From contig CAZWVM010000174.1 in assembly GCA_964637705.1 (NCBI GenBank), positions 1-7,604 of the forward strand: 7,604 nt of DNA, in the 5' to 3' direction. Every line of letters starts with the position of its first letter. Positions within the stretch are counted from its first letter, which is position 1. The translations under genes were made by a program, and so were the position numbers. The notes beneath the pieces are model-generated. The model was not told where the DNA came from. It was given only the letters and a program-made list of their open reading frames with translations, and did no database searches. Source of the stretch: CAZWVM01 sp964637705. Its GTDB lineage: Bacteria; UBA8481. Shown one piece after another: positions 1-6,584 of this stretch.

Positions 1-282
1 GTAGATGTTGCGGCGCGTGAACTTCACCGTCATCGGCGGCAGCTTGCCGTAGGCCCTCAGCGCGATGATCTCGGGGATCGCTATGCGGAAAGTGGGCGTC
101 TGGATGAACCCCGCCGGCTCGCCGTCCAGGGTGGCCGAGAGTTCCCTCCAGGTATCGAAATCGTAGAGCCGGCACTCCTCGTCGACCACCGAGGCGTGGT
201 CGGCGTAGACCAGGGAGAGGGCGCGGCGCCAATCGGTGATCTGGATCGCGAAGAAGTTCCGATTGAGAACCAGAGTCTCCAT
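1..282 (-). CDS. HNH endonuclease family protein, N-terminal part (cut by left edge)
   Basis: Ninety-four codons are visible, starting at the ATG whose complement is at 280-282; the frame stays open to base 1. The N-terminus contains VLNRNF (residues 5-10), then an RRALSLVY stretch, a middle part rich in acidic and aromatic residues, and KFTRRNIY at residues 87-94. This pattern is typical of the segment that precedes the Cys/HNH zinc-type nuclease domain in a widespread family of small HNH proteins. The catalytic HNH residues would lie beyond the window, so nuclease activity is inferred from the N-terminal resemblance only. An in-frame TAG (complement of 295-297) lies five codons upstream, so this is the only ATG start. 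No Shine-Dalgarno sequence is visible, and a promoter-like element ends 9 nt before the ATG, suggesting a nearly leaderless message. It shares its strand with tamAB but is separated from it by 396 bp, so it is probably a separate unit. The biological role is unknown; such proteins often stand alone outside restriction systems. Confidence 0.8.
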   Translation of the reverse strand, partial: METLVLNRNFFAIQITDWRRALSLVYADHASVVDEECRLYDFDTWRELSATLDGEPAGFIQTPTFRIAIPEIIALRAYGKLPPMTVKFTRRNIY

Positions 283-291
283 GGCAGGGTC

Positions 292-320
292 ATGCTAGGA
301 AAGAGCTCGGACCGGGGCAA
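292..320 (-). promoter_or_regulatory. Candidate sigma70-type promoter for the HNH gene
   Basis: Read on the minus strand, TTGCCC (complement of 315-320) and TAGCAT (complement of 292-297) are separated by exactly 17 nt. Each matches the consensus at 4 of 6 positions. A transcript would begin about 7 nt after the -10 box, near 285, only a few bases before the ATG at 282. This agrees with the lack of a ribosome binding site. Chance matches of this quality are common, so confidence is modest. Confidence 0.35.
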
Positions 321-409
321 GAGGAATGCGCCGCACGCGTCAGCACCGAGTTGCGAACCGGATCGGGCCGGGGAAAGAATCGCCACGCAAATCATCCGCG
401 GCGCCGGCG

Positions 410-447
410 CGGGACGGGTCGACTAAATCGGGACGGGTCGATTAAAT
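410..447. repeat. Tandem 19-bp direct repeat, two copies
   Basis: Two adjacent 19-bp units, CGGGACGGGTCGACTAAAT (410-428) and CGGGACGGGTCGATTAAAT (429-447), differ at one base. Each unit joins a GC-rich half to an AT-rich half. They lie 128-165 bp upstream of the HNH start and next to the hairpin at 452-509. They could be a paired protein-binding site or a simple local duplication; two copies are too few to call iterons. Confidence 0.85.
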
Positions 448-451
448 ATTA

Positions 452-509
452 AAGCCCGGCGATTGGGGCACCTGAGGGGGGGCAGGTATTGCCGTGATCG
501 ACCGGGCTT
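452..509 (-). terminator. Long imperfect hairpin with U-rich tail on the minus strand (terminator or attenuator candidate)
   Basis: AAGCCCGG (452-459) pairs with CCGGGCTT (502-509). CGAT (460-463) pairs with ATCG (497-500), with A501 as a single bulge. Further in, GGC (467-469) can pair with GCC (491-493) and ACCTG (470-474) with CAGGT (483-487), closing a loop that holds seven G on the plus strand. This gives about 20 Watson-Crick pairs. On the minus strand the stem is followed by TTTAATATTTAAT, a U-rich but interrupted tail, so it could end transcripts from tamB or from the candidate promoter at 534-562. On the plus strand the following bases are less U-rich. The base pairing is seen directly; a termination role is inferred. 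It could instead be a structured RNA or part of a leader for the HNH gene. Confidence 0.45.
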
Positions 510-678
510 ATAGATCGTTATTCAGTTACCGACATTATGGACAAAAGAGGGTTGCGATGCAAGGGGGATTTTTGCGGAATTTTTTCTGGCAGGAAAACCG
601 CATATAGAACTGTTAGCATCCTAGTTTCAGGCATTGAATACAAACGAGTTGAATTGTGGAAAACTTTTCAAGTCACAT
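510..678. other. AT-rich noncoding island downstream of tamB
   Basis: This stretch is much richer in A and T than the surrounding genes and holds no convincing gene. It contains T-runs near 567-592, four copies of TTGAAT or its complement (634-639, 649-654, 677-682, 696-701), a small palindrome GAAAACTTTTC (659-669), and TGTGGAAAA (655-663), which is the complement of the DnaA-box-like TTTTCCACA. The rest of the 283-678 gap (283-409) is GC-rich, and I see only the candidate HNH promoter in it. Confidence 0.6.
534..562 (-). promoter_or_regulatory. Candidate promoter in the AT-rich island, minus strand
   Basis: On the minus strand, TTGCAT (complement of 557-562) lies 17 nt before CATAAT (complement of 534-539). 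The -10 box matches 5 of 6 consensus positions and the -35 box 3 of 6. Transcription would start near 527 and enter the hairpin at 509-452 almost at once. Readthrough would continue to the HNH gene about 245 nt downstream. The composition favours chance -10 boxes, so this is a candidate only. Confidence 0.35.
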
Positions 679-3600
679 TCAATAATCTTTTCGCCATTCA
701 AAACCGGCCCCCGCCGTTCCCCTGTCCCCCGCCTCGAACCTGAGGTAGAGATCCGGGTTCACTTCGAGTTCCATTTCCACCCGCCGCTCCTCGCCCACCG
801 ATGTCGGTTGGGAGTATCCGAGGTAGATGCGATCGGAGATGTAGGCGCCCAGGGAAACGCGCGTGAACGTCGCCGAACCGGTGTCCGTCGAGCTCTTCTC
901 CAGTCTCAAGGATTCCAGACCCGCCTCGCTGCCGAGATCGCCGCCGATCGAGGAGGCGATAAGGGGTACGGCGAAGTTGCGCGCCTCTCCGCCCGTCGAG
1001 AACTCCTCGCCCGAAAAACCCTCTTCGCGGCCGAAGGCGAGAAGCCTCACAAGTTCCTCCTCGCTGCGTTGCGGCTCGGACGAAAGCGCGACGCGCTGGT
1101 CCGAAATCGGGCCGCTGACGTGAGCCAGCACCTGGATGCGCCCGACACGTGCGAGCGCCCGGGCCTCGAGCGCCACCTCGCCCTGGTCAGGCAGGACGAC
1201 GCGCGCCTCGCGGACCCGGAAGGTCGCATGGCGCGTGACGAGCCGCCCGGAGGTCCCTTCGAGAACGCCCTCGATCCGGGGCGCGACGTCGTTGCCCGTG
1301 AGATGCAGGGTGTCGGAAGAGAGGCGCATCTCGAGATCGTTCCCCGACACGCGGAGATCGCGGACGGCGAGGATGACATCGAGATCCAGCAAGGGCGGGC
1401 GGCCGGAGAGCGGCGGCGGTTCGGCGGAAAGGAACTCGGGAAGAAGAAACCGGCACGGGGCGGCAAGGAACCGGGCGCGGAAGACCGGTCGCTCGGACCC
1501 GGGCAGCAGGGAGAATTCGCCGCTCAGTCGCCCCTCGATCCCCGCGGCGGGCCTGATGGAGGCGTTCTCGAGACGCCCCTCGAGCCGCGTGGCCGAGGAG
1601 GCTCCGAAACCGTAGGTCCCTTCGGCGCTCACCCGCCCCCCCCCGATCCGCCCGGCCAGTCCCGCGAGTCGCGCGCCTTCGCGCGTGAACTCGATGCGGC
1701 CGCTCAATTCCTCAGCGCGCGCGGTTCCCCCGATCGGAATCGAGACGTCGCGCAGATCGACGGCGCCTTCGACGGCGAAGCGTGACACGGGCCCCTCGAC
1801 CATGAGTCGGGCATCGGCCCGGCCGCTCACGTTCTCGAGAACGGGATGCAGGCGCTCGAAGGCCGCCAGGTCGGCATTGGCGCCCTCGAAGCGAAGCGCG
1901 AGGAGAGGTTCTTCTCCCTCCATTCCTTCCTCGACCGTGCCGGCCACGGAGAAAGTCCCTCCCTGGGTGCGCCCGGAGAGGGCGGCTATACGCCAGGTCC
2001 GCCCGGCATCCCGGTCGCCGGTGGCGCAGGTCACGCGGCCCTCGAGATCCTCGACGGCGATCCCGGAGTTCAGGACCAGTCGTCCGCCGGTGAGATGCAG
2101 CGCGGCGGCGGTCGTCTCGCCGATCTCGAAGGTGCCCTCGAGGCGACCCTCCCCTGACTCGAGCCAGGGCAGGCGCGGGCGCGCGGCCTCGACAAGATCG
2201 GACAAATCGACCGCGAGCCGGCCGGACGCGCGCAGGACGCCCTTCTCGTATCGTCCCGTCCATTCCGCCTCGCTACCGCTCCCGTCGCCCTGTCTCGCCG
2301 CCATCTCGATGCCGCCGCGGCTCCAACGGAACGATAGCGGTCCACGGAACCGGCGGCCCGCCGCTTCGATGCCGCCCGTGCCGCCCGCGGCCTCGGCGCG
2401 AATCGGCACGAGACCGGGACCCACCAATCCTTCGAAGAGCAGGGACGCCTCGCCCGTCTCGGAGGAAATGACGGCCCGCGCGATGCGAACGATAAGCCCC
2501 GGCGCCTCCCCTCCCTCGATCGTCACCGCGGCGGATCCGCCGCGGCGAGGCGTGCCGACGTATCCGCTGTCGAAGGCGACCACCGAGGCCGCCCGGAATT
2601 CCGGGGCCTCGAGGCCGCGCACCGCCACCGTCCACCCGCGGCCGGGTTCGCCCGAGACGGCGGCCGACTCGAACGCGATCTCCGGGTGCCCGAGGATCGA
2701 GGCGTTCCCCGCCCGAGCCGCGACGTTCACGGAGAGATGCTCGATCGCGGCGGCGAGGGAAGGTCCCAGCAAGAGCGCGCCCGTGATCCGGGCGGCCAGC
2801 GACTCGCCCTCGAGCCGCAATGGATCGACGAACTCGAGGCGGCCCGGCAGGAAGCGGATGCGCGAAGGAGAGGCCGCGACGAGATGATCCCGCCACGAGA
2901 GCCGCCCGTGGCGCTGGAGCAGTTCCGCCGAGGCGGAGGTCAGGAATCTCTCGATGCGTCCGGTCGCGGAGAAACCCGTGCCGACCGGTCCCAGGCGAAG
3001 CCCTTCCACGTCGAGAGCCCCTTCGAACGAAGGATCGTTCCAGGGGCCGTCCACGCGCCCGTCCGCGGCGACGCGCGCGCCGGCGACGACGCCCTCGAAT
3101 CGATCGATGCGCGCGTCGATCCGGCCGTCCACGATGGAGACATCGCGGCCGGCGAGGCGAAAGGCTGAATCCCCCGCCAGCAGGTGCCGGACGAGAAGCC
3201 GCCCGTCCTCCCAGGAAGCCCGATCCGCCTCGAGCCGGCCCTCCCCGCGATCGAGTCTCCACCGGGCCGCGAAGGAATCGATCTCGATGCGGCTCGGCAG
3301 GACCGCCAGGGTCGCCTCGAGGATCTCGACGGGGAGCCCGGCGACCGCCAGGCCCGCGATGCGCGCCTCACGGCGCGTCTCACCCGCGACCGTGAGGGTG
3401 ACGCTGTCCAGGCGTTCGAGAGGGTGCGCGGCCAGCCAGGCCGCCGCGGAGTCCGGGAATCGCGGGGCGAGATAGCGACTCAAAGCCTCGTTCAGGATCC
3501 GCGTGTCCGCGTCGCGCGCGGAGAGACTCCACGCCCCGTCGCGCTTCACCGCGACGCGAAGCCCTCCGAGAGCCACCTGCCCCTCGACCCGCCACGGGCC

Positions 3601-4149
3601 TTCCTCGCCCCGTCTCAGGAATCCGTTCGCGACAAAGGGGCCGAGCGGGCCGACGCCGGAGAATGACTCGATCGAGACCTCGAGCGGGCCCGCGCCGCCC
3701 GAGACAAGGGCGGCGCCCGCGACGCGGCTCAGTTCGATATTCTCGAACCGGCCCGAAGCCTCCTCGATCACGACCGCGATTTCGAAGGCCACCCCCGTGT
3801 CGCGCTCCGGGACGCGGAAGATCTCTCCGGCCGCGGTGCGATCGAGGTCGAACTTCACGCCGCGCGCGCGCAGCGCGACCAGGCGCGGCGGGAAAGCGGC
3901 GAAGGAGAAGTCGAGATCGAGGCTCCGGGCTACGAGCACGCGGCGGTCGCCGAGGGTGAGCTCCGGCGCCTCGATGCTCAGGCCCGAGAGCCCGCGCGCG
4001 CTCCACGACCGCCAGGAGGGTTCCGCCGCGACGGCCGTCGCGACGAGGCGTCGGGCCGCCGCGTCGACGGCGCGAGGCAGGACGAGAAGGACCGCCGCCG
4101 CGAGCGCGCCCAGGGCGACGACGAGGAGCAGGAGCCTCCTAGAACGCAT
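679..4149 (-). CDS. tamB: TamB-family inner-membrane protein of the translocation and assembly module
   Basis: The 1156-residue protein is near the size of E. coli TamB (about 1259). Residues 6-24 (leucine/alanine/valine-rich) form one N-terminal membrane anchor after a basic start. The rest is a long periplasmic chain of short amphipathic beta-strands, with recurring pieces such as LEGR and RLEA, as expected for the AsmA/TamB-like beta-groove fold. The C-terminal TamB (DUF490) domain occupies roughly the last 330 residues, with SEEELVRLLAFGREE at 1029-1043 and an ending of outer-membrane-like strands (DRIYLGYSQP, DLYLRFEAG, GAGFEWRKDY). Family knowledge: TamB spans the periplasm, contacts TamA, and acts in outer-membrane protein assembly and phospholipid transport. 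Its ATG overlaps the tamA stop by 11 bp with no strong Shine-Dalgarno, implying translational coupling. A run of nine G encodes Gly836-838. The stop (TGA, complement of 679-681) lies at the edge of an AT-rich island. Confidence 0.92.
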   Translation of the reverse strand: MRSRRLLLLVVALGALAAAVLLVLPRAVDAAARRLVATAVAAEPSWRSWSARGLSGLSIEAPELTLGDRRVLVARSLDLDFSFAAFPPRLVALRARGVKFDLDRTAAGEIFRVPERDTGVAFEIAVVIEEASGRFENIELSRVAGAALVSGGAGPLEVSIESFSGVGPLGPFVANGFLRRGEEGPWRVEGQVALGGLRVAVKRDGAWSLSARDADTRILNEALSRYLAPRFPDSAAAWLAAHPLERLDSVTLTVAGETRREARIAGLAVAGLPVEILEATLAVLPSRIEIDSFAARWRLDRGEGRLEADRASWEDGRLLVRHLLAGDSAFRLAGRDVSIVDGRIDARIDRFEGVVAGARVAADGRVDGPWNDPSFEGALDVEGLRLGPVGTGFSATGRIERFLTSASAELLQRHGRLSWRDHLVAASPSRIRFLPGRLEFVDPLRLEGESLAARITGALLLGPSLAAAIEHLSVNVAARAGNASILGHPEIAFESAAVSGEPGRGWTVAVRGLEAPEFRAASVVAFDSGYVGTPRRGGSAAVTIEGGEAPGLIVRIARAVISSETGEASLLFEGLVGPGLVPIRAEAAGGTGGIEAAGRRFRGPLSFRWSRGGIEMAARQGDGSGSEAEWTGRYEKGVLRASGRLAVDLSDLVEAARPRLPWLESGEGRLEGTFEIGETTAAALHLTGGRLVLNSGIAVEDLEGRVTCATGDRDAGRTWRIAALSGRTQGGTFSVAGTVEEGMEGEEPLLALRFEGANADLAAFERLHPVLENVSGRADARLMVEGPVSRFAVEGAVDLRDVSIPIGGTARAEELSGRIEFTREGARLAGLAGRIGGGRVSAEGTYGFGASSATRLEGRLENASIRPAAGIEGRLSGEFSLLPGSERPVFRARFLAAPCRFLLPEFLSAEPPPLSGRPPLLDLDVILAVRDLRVSGNDLEMRLSSDTLHLTGNDVAPRIEGVLEGTSGRLVTRHATFRVREARVVLPDQGEVALEARALARVGRIQVLAHVSGPISDQRVALSSEPQRSEEELVRLLAFGREEGFSGEEFSTGGEARNFAVPLIASSIGGDLGSEAGLESLRLEKSSTDTGSATFTRVSLGAYISDRIYLGYSQPTSVGEERRVEMELEVNPDLYLRFEAGDRGTAGAGFEWRKDY

Positions 4150-5962
4150 ATCCGACGGTGACGTTCAGGCGGCCGCCGCGCAGCCGCCCGTCCCCGAGCG
4201 GCCAGGCGTACTCGATCCGGATCGGGCCGAAGGGCGTGTGGTAGCGAAAGCCGGCGCCCGCGTCGAACGCGAGACCGCGCGGACGGAATTCAGAGACGCG
4301 GCGCGCGACCTGGCCGGCGTCGGCGAAGAGAACGCCGTGCCCCCGGTCCGTGGGGAAGAACCTCCACTCCGCCTGGCCGAGCACGAAGAACTCGCCGCCC
4401 GCCGGCTGCCCGTTGGCGTCGACGGGCCCGACGCTGTCGAGGCGATATCCGCGCAGGGAATCCTGTCCCCCGAGAAAAAAGCGTCTCGACGCCGGCAGGC
4501 GGGACGTGCGCCCGAATCCGCGCGTCCAGCCCGCGGATCCTCCCAGCGCGAGCACGAGGCGCTCCCCCAGGGGGAGGGCTCGACCCGCGCGGCCCTCGAA
4601 GCGCCACGACTGAAGATCTCCGAACGAAACCGCCATCGAGAGGCTCGTTGCGGAGCCTCGTCGGGGAAACGCGCGGTCGTCGTAGGTGGTCCTCTCGATC
4701 GTGCCCTTCGCCTCGACGGCGGCGTAATCGGCGCGATCGATGTCGCCCAGCACCTCCGCGGCCGCGTTCGGAAGGACCTTGAGCAGCTCCGCGCGCGAGG
4801 CCTCGAGCATGAGATCGCCCCGCGTGACGTCCCCGAGAGGGATCTCCAGGCCGGTCGACACCGCCGTCTTGCGCTCGGTGAAGGCCTCGCGGATGTCATC
4901 CGAAAGGCGGGCCTGGAGCCGACCGGTGGAGGCGAAGGAGAGGGGCCACGGTTCGCGCAGCGTGGCCGCGCCGTAAAGGCGGGTGGCGGAGGCGTTCGCC
5001 TCGACGGAAAAGCGCCGACCGTGTCCGTCGAGGTTGCGATGCCCCCACTCCACGCCGCCGTGAATGCGATCCGTCGTGGCGTATCCGGCGCGCAGGGCGA
5101 TCCAGCGCGGCGGCTTCTCCTCGACGGAGACCCTCAGGTCCGCATCTTCCGTCGCGACCGCGGACCGCTCGACCGGCGCGGTCGCCGCGCGGCCGGTGGT
5201 GTCGCGAAGGGGCGCAAGCACGATGGAACGGAAGAGATCACGGTCGGCCAGGCGGCGCTGAGTTCGCGCCAGGTCGGCCCGCCTCATCACCGCCCCGGTT
5301 TTCAGCGTGAGCTCGCGCCGCACGGCCTCGTCCCTCACGTCACGGTTTCCCGCGATGACGGGGTCGCGGTAGAAGACCAGGGGGCCCGCGCTGACGCGGT
5401 AATTGACGTCGACGGAATGGCTTTCGAAGGAGAGCGTCTGTTGGACCTCGGCGAAGGCGAAGCCGGACTCGGCGAGACGCCGGAGGAGCCGGGAACGCGC
5501 CTCGGAGGCCTCTTCGGGGTTGTAAGGCAGGCCCGCGCGCAAGCGCAGCAACGAAGCCATCTCCTTCAGGGAGATTCCGCCGGTCGCACCCTCCACCGCC
5601 GAGGATCTCAGCACGTATCGCGTCTCCTCCGACACCGCGACCAGGATATCGGCCCGGCCGCCGGCGATGGAGACGGAGTCCGCGGAGATGCGCGCGTGAA
5701 GAAACCCCTGGCGCCTGTAATGGGCCGCGACGCGACGCAGATCGTTCTCGATCTCGAGATCATCAAATGCGCGCGGCAGGATGAGAAAACGGCGGTGGGC
5801 TTGGGTCATGAGGGAGCGGAGCTTGGCGGTGGAGACGGCCCGGTTTCCGGCGAATTCGATCCGACCCACCCGGACGCGCGTGTCGGCCGCCCGCGCGGCC
5901 GAGAGGAAAGAGACGACAAGCGCGCAGAGGACCGCGGCGCGAAGGACGACGGGGCTTCTCAT
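4139..5962 (-). CDS. tamA: TamA, Omp85/BamA-superfamily outer-membrane barrel protein
   Basis: The 607-residue protein compares with about 577 for E. coli TamA. Residues 1-25 are a signal peptide with a probable cleavage after ARA (23-25). Periplasmic POTRA domains (probably three) fill about residues 28-280, starting with RVGRIEFAGNRAVS. The 16-strand-type barrel begins near 286, after EEKPP (281-285). LGGQDSLRGY at 497-506 carries the conserved RGY motif of Omp85 loop 6, and the chain ends in LNVTVGYAF, with the terminal Phe typical of outer-membrane barrels. The reading frame is open further upstream to 6343, but the signal peptide and a GAGGA ribosome site fix the start at 5962. tamB follows with an 11-bp overlap. 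Without tamB, BamA would be the main alternative; the tamA-tamB order and the absence of bam or lps neighbours favour TamA. Confidence 0.9.
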   Translation of the reverse strand: MRSPVVLRAAVLCALVVSFLSAARAADTRVRVGRIEFAGNRAVSTAKLRSLMTQAHRRFLILPRAFDDLEIENDLRRVAAHYRRQGFLHARISADSVSIAGGRADILVAVSEETRYVLRSSAVEGATGGISLKEMASLLRLRAGLPYNPEEASEARSRLLRRLAESGFAFAEVQQTLSFESHSVDVNYRVSAGPLVFYRDPVIAGNRDVRDEAVRRELTLKTGAVMRRADLARTQRRLADRDLFRSIVLAPLRDTTGRAATAPVERSAVATEDADLRVSVEEKPPRWIALRAGYATTDRIHGGVEWGHRNLDGHGRRFSVEANASATRLYGAATLREPWPLSFASTGRLQARLSDDIREAFTERKTAVSTGLEIPLGDVTRGDLMLEASRAELLKVLPNAAAEVLGDIDRADYAAVEAKGTIERTTYDDRAFPRRGSATSLSMAVSFGDLQSWRFEGRAGRALPLGERLVLALGGSAGWTRGFGRTSRLPASRRFFLGGQDSLRGYRLDSVGPVDANGQPAGGEFFVLGQAEWRFFPTDRGHGVLFADAGQVARRVSEFRPRGLAFDAGAGFRYHTPFGPIRIEYAWPLGDGRLRGGRLNVTVGYAF

Positions 5963-5966
5963 GAGA

Positions 5967-5971
5967 TCCTC
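5967..5971 (-). promoter_or_regulatory. Ribosome binding site deciding the tamA start
   Basis: On the minus strand GAGGA is followed by 4 nt (TCTC) and the ATG at 5962. It supports starting at the signal peptide rather than at upstream in-frame ATGs, which lie inside the divergent mog gene. The spacing is slightly short. Confidence 0.6.
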
Positions 5972-5981
5972 GCCATGATGC

Positions 5982-6000
5982 CCAAGCGAAACGCGCTTGG
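5982..6000. other. Stem-loop in the tamA leader
   Basis: CCAAGCG (5982-5988) and CGCTTGG (5994-6000) form a perfect 7-bp stem around a 5-nt loop, 10 nt upstream of the tamA ribosome site. It is flanked by an A-rich run on the plus strand (6001-6010), so on the minus strand the T-run comes before the stem; it is not an intrinsic terminator in either direction. It may be a leader hairpin that affects tamA translation, or a binding site. Confidence 0.55.
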
Positions 6001-6014
6001 AAACAAAAAACGCG

Positions 6015-6031
6015 GGAGAGGATTCCTCTCC
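6015..6031. promoter_or_regulatory. 17-bp palindrome in the divergent tamA/mog region, possible operator
   Basis: GGAGAGGATTCCTCTCC is a perfect interrupted palindrome: two 8-bp arms around a single T. It lies mid-way in the 97-bp region between two divergent genes and overlaps where a -35 element for mog would sit relative to the CATAAT box at 6046-6051. This position suits a repressor or activator site acting on one or both promoters. The symmetry is seen directly; binding is inferred. Confidence 0.45.
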
Positions 6032-6045
6032 GGCGGGAAGAAGGG

Positions 6046-6051
6046 CATAAT
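6046..6051 (+). promoter_or_regulatory. Candidate -10 box for mog
   Basis: CATAAT matches the -10 consensus at 5 of 6 positions and ends 8 nt before the mog ATG at 6060. Transcription would begin at or a few bases before the start codon, giving a leaderless or nearly leaderless message. The expected -35 position (about 6023-6028) has only TTCCTC, a weak match, so an activator might be needed. A GAAGAAGG stretch (6037-6044) is 15 nt from the ATG, too far for a normal ribosome site. Confidence 0.35.
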
Positions 6052-6059
6052 CATCGTTC

Positions 6060-6584
6060 ATGACCGAATCCATGGCGGCGAACGAGCACAAGAGGCGGGC
6101 CCCGCGCCGCGTCGTGTACGGCATCCTGGTGGTATCGACCCGTTCGAGCCGCGGCGAGCGCGAGGACGCTTCCGGGCCGCTGATCCGCCGGAGCCTCGAG
6201 GCGGCCGGGCACGAGGTTTCCGGGCTCGAGGTGGTCCCCGACGAGGCGGAGGCGATCCGGGCGGCGATCGCGCGCTTCTCCGGCGCAGGCGTCGAGGCGA
6301 TCGTCGCGACGGGCGGAACCGGGCTGGCTCCTTCCGACGTCACCGTCGAGACGGTGCGCCCGTTGTTCGTCCGCGAGCTGACCTCCTTCGCGACGCTCTT
6401 CGCCCAGCTCTCCTACGACGCCGTCGGTTCCGCCGCGCTTCTCTCGCGCGCGACGGCGGGCATCCTCGAGGGGCGCCTCGTCCTCTTCGCGCTGCCCGGC
6501 AGCCCGGCGGCGGTCACCCTCGCCCTGGACAGGCTGGTTCTCCCGGAAACCGGGCACATCCTGAAGCACCTTCGCGACTCGTGA
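6060..6584 (+). CDS. MoaB/Mog-family molybdopterin biosynthesis protein
   Basis: The 174-residue protein is close in size to E. coli MoaB (about 170) and MogA (about 195). It shows the MPT-binding fold signatures in order: GILVVSTR (21-28), EREDASG (33-39), VVPDEAEAI (58-66), ATGGTGLAPSDVT (83-95), YDAVGSAALLSRATAGI (119-135) and LPGSPAAV (145-152). Asp61 and Asp93 correspond to the two catalytic-region aspartates of MogA. Family knowledge: MogA activates molybdopterin by adenylylation with ATP and magnesium before molybdenum insertion, in the cytoplasm; some MoaB proteins have lost this activity. The usual SD(R/T) near the start is STR here, a small deviation. I cannot separate MoaB from Mog by eye, so no symbol is given. 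The ATG at 6060 lacks a good ribosome site; the next ATG (6072) has none either. The stop overlaps the tlyA start. No other cofactor genes are in the window. Confidence 0.87.
   Translation: MTESMAANEHKRRAPRRVVYGILVVSTRSSRGEREDASGPLIRRSLEAAGHEVSGLEVVPDEAEAIRAAIARFSGAGVEAIVATGGTGLAPSDVTVETVRPLFVRELTSFATLFAQLSYDAVGSAALLSRATAGILEGRLVLFALPGSPAAVTLALDRLVLPETGHILKHLRDS

Noticed and set aside
489..514. Plus-strand promoter TTGCCG / TATAGA
   Set aside because: Spacer is only 14 nt and no plus-strand gene follows.
535..603. Minus-strand 22-codon open frame (MRFSCQKKFRKN...)
   Set aside because: No ribosome site and very short; the AT-rich composition gives many such frames.
648..654. GTTGAAT matching the integron attC core GTTRRRY
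   Set aside because: No matching RYYYAAC partner with a paired arm nearby; a single 7-mer match is expected by chance.
537..743. Small plus-strand open frame (68 codons) in the AT-rich island
   Set aside because: No ribosome site, no recognisable features, and its end runs antisense into tamB.
634..2887. Plus-strand open frames antisense to tamB (634-1785 and 1685-2887)
   Set aside because: Low-complexity arginine/serine/proline/glutamate-rich translations without recognisable domains, fully shadowing the tamB coding strand.
1150..3240. Frequent CTCGAG/CCTCGAG strings across tamB
   Set aside because: They encode the recurring Leu-Glu-Gly/Ala pieces of the TamB beta-strand repeats with the preferred codons CTC and GAG, so the protein explains them.
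5963..6343. Upstream extension of tamA by 127 codons
   Set aside because: The extension runs antisense through mog and would bury a clear signal peptide and ribosome site at 5962.
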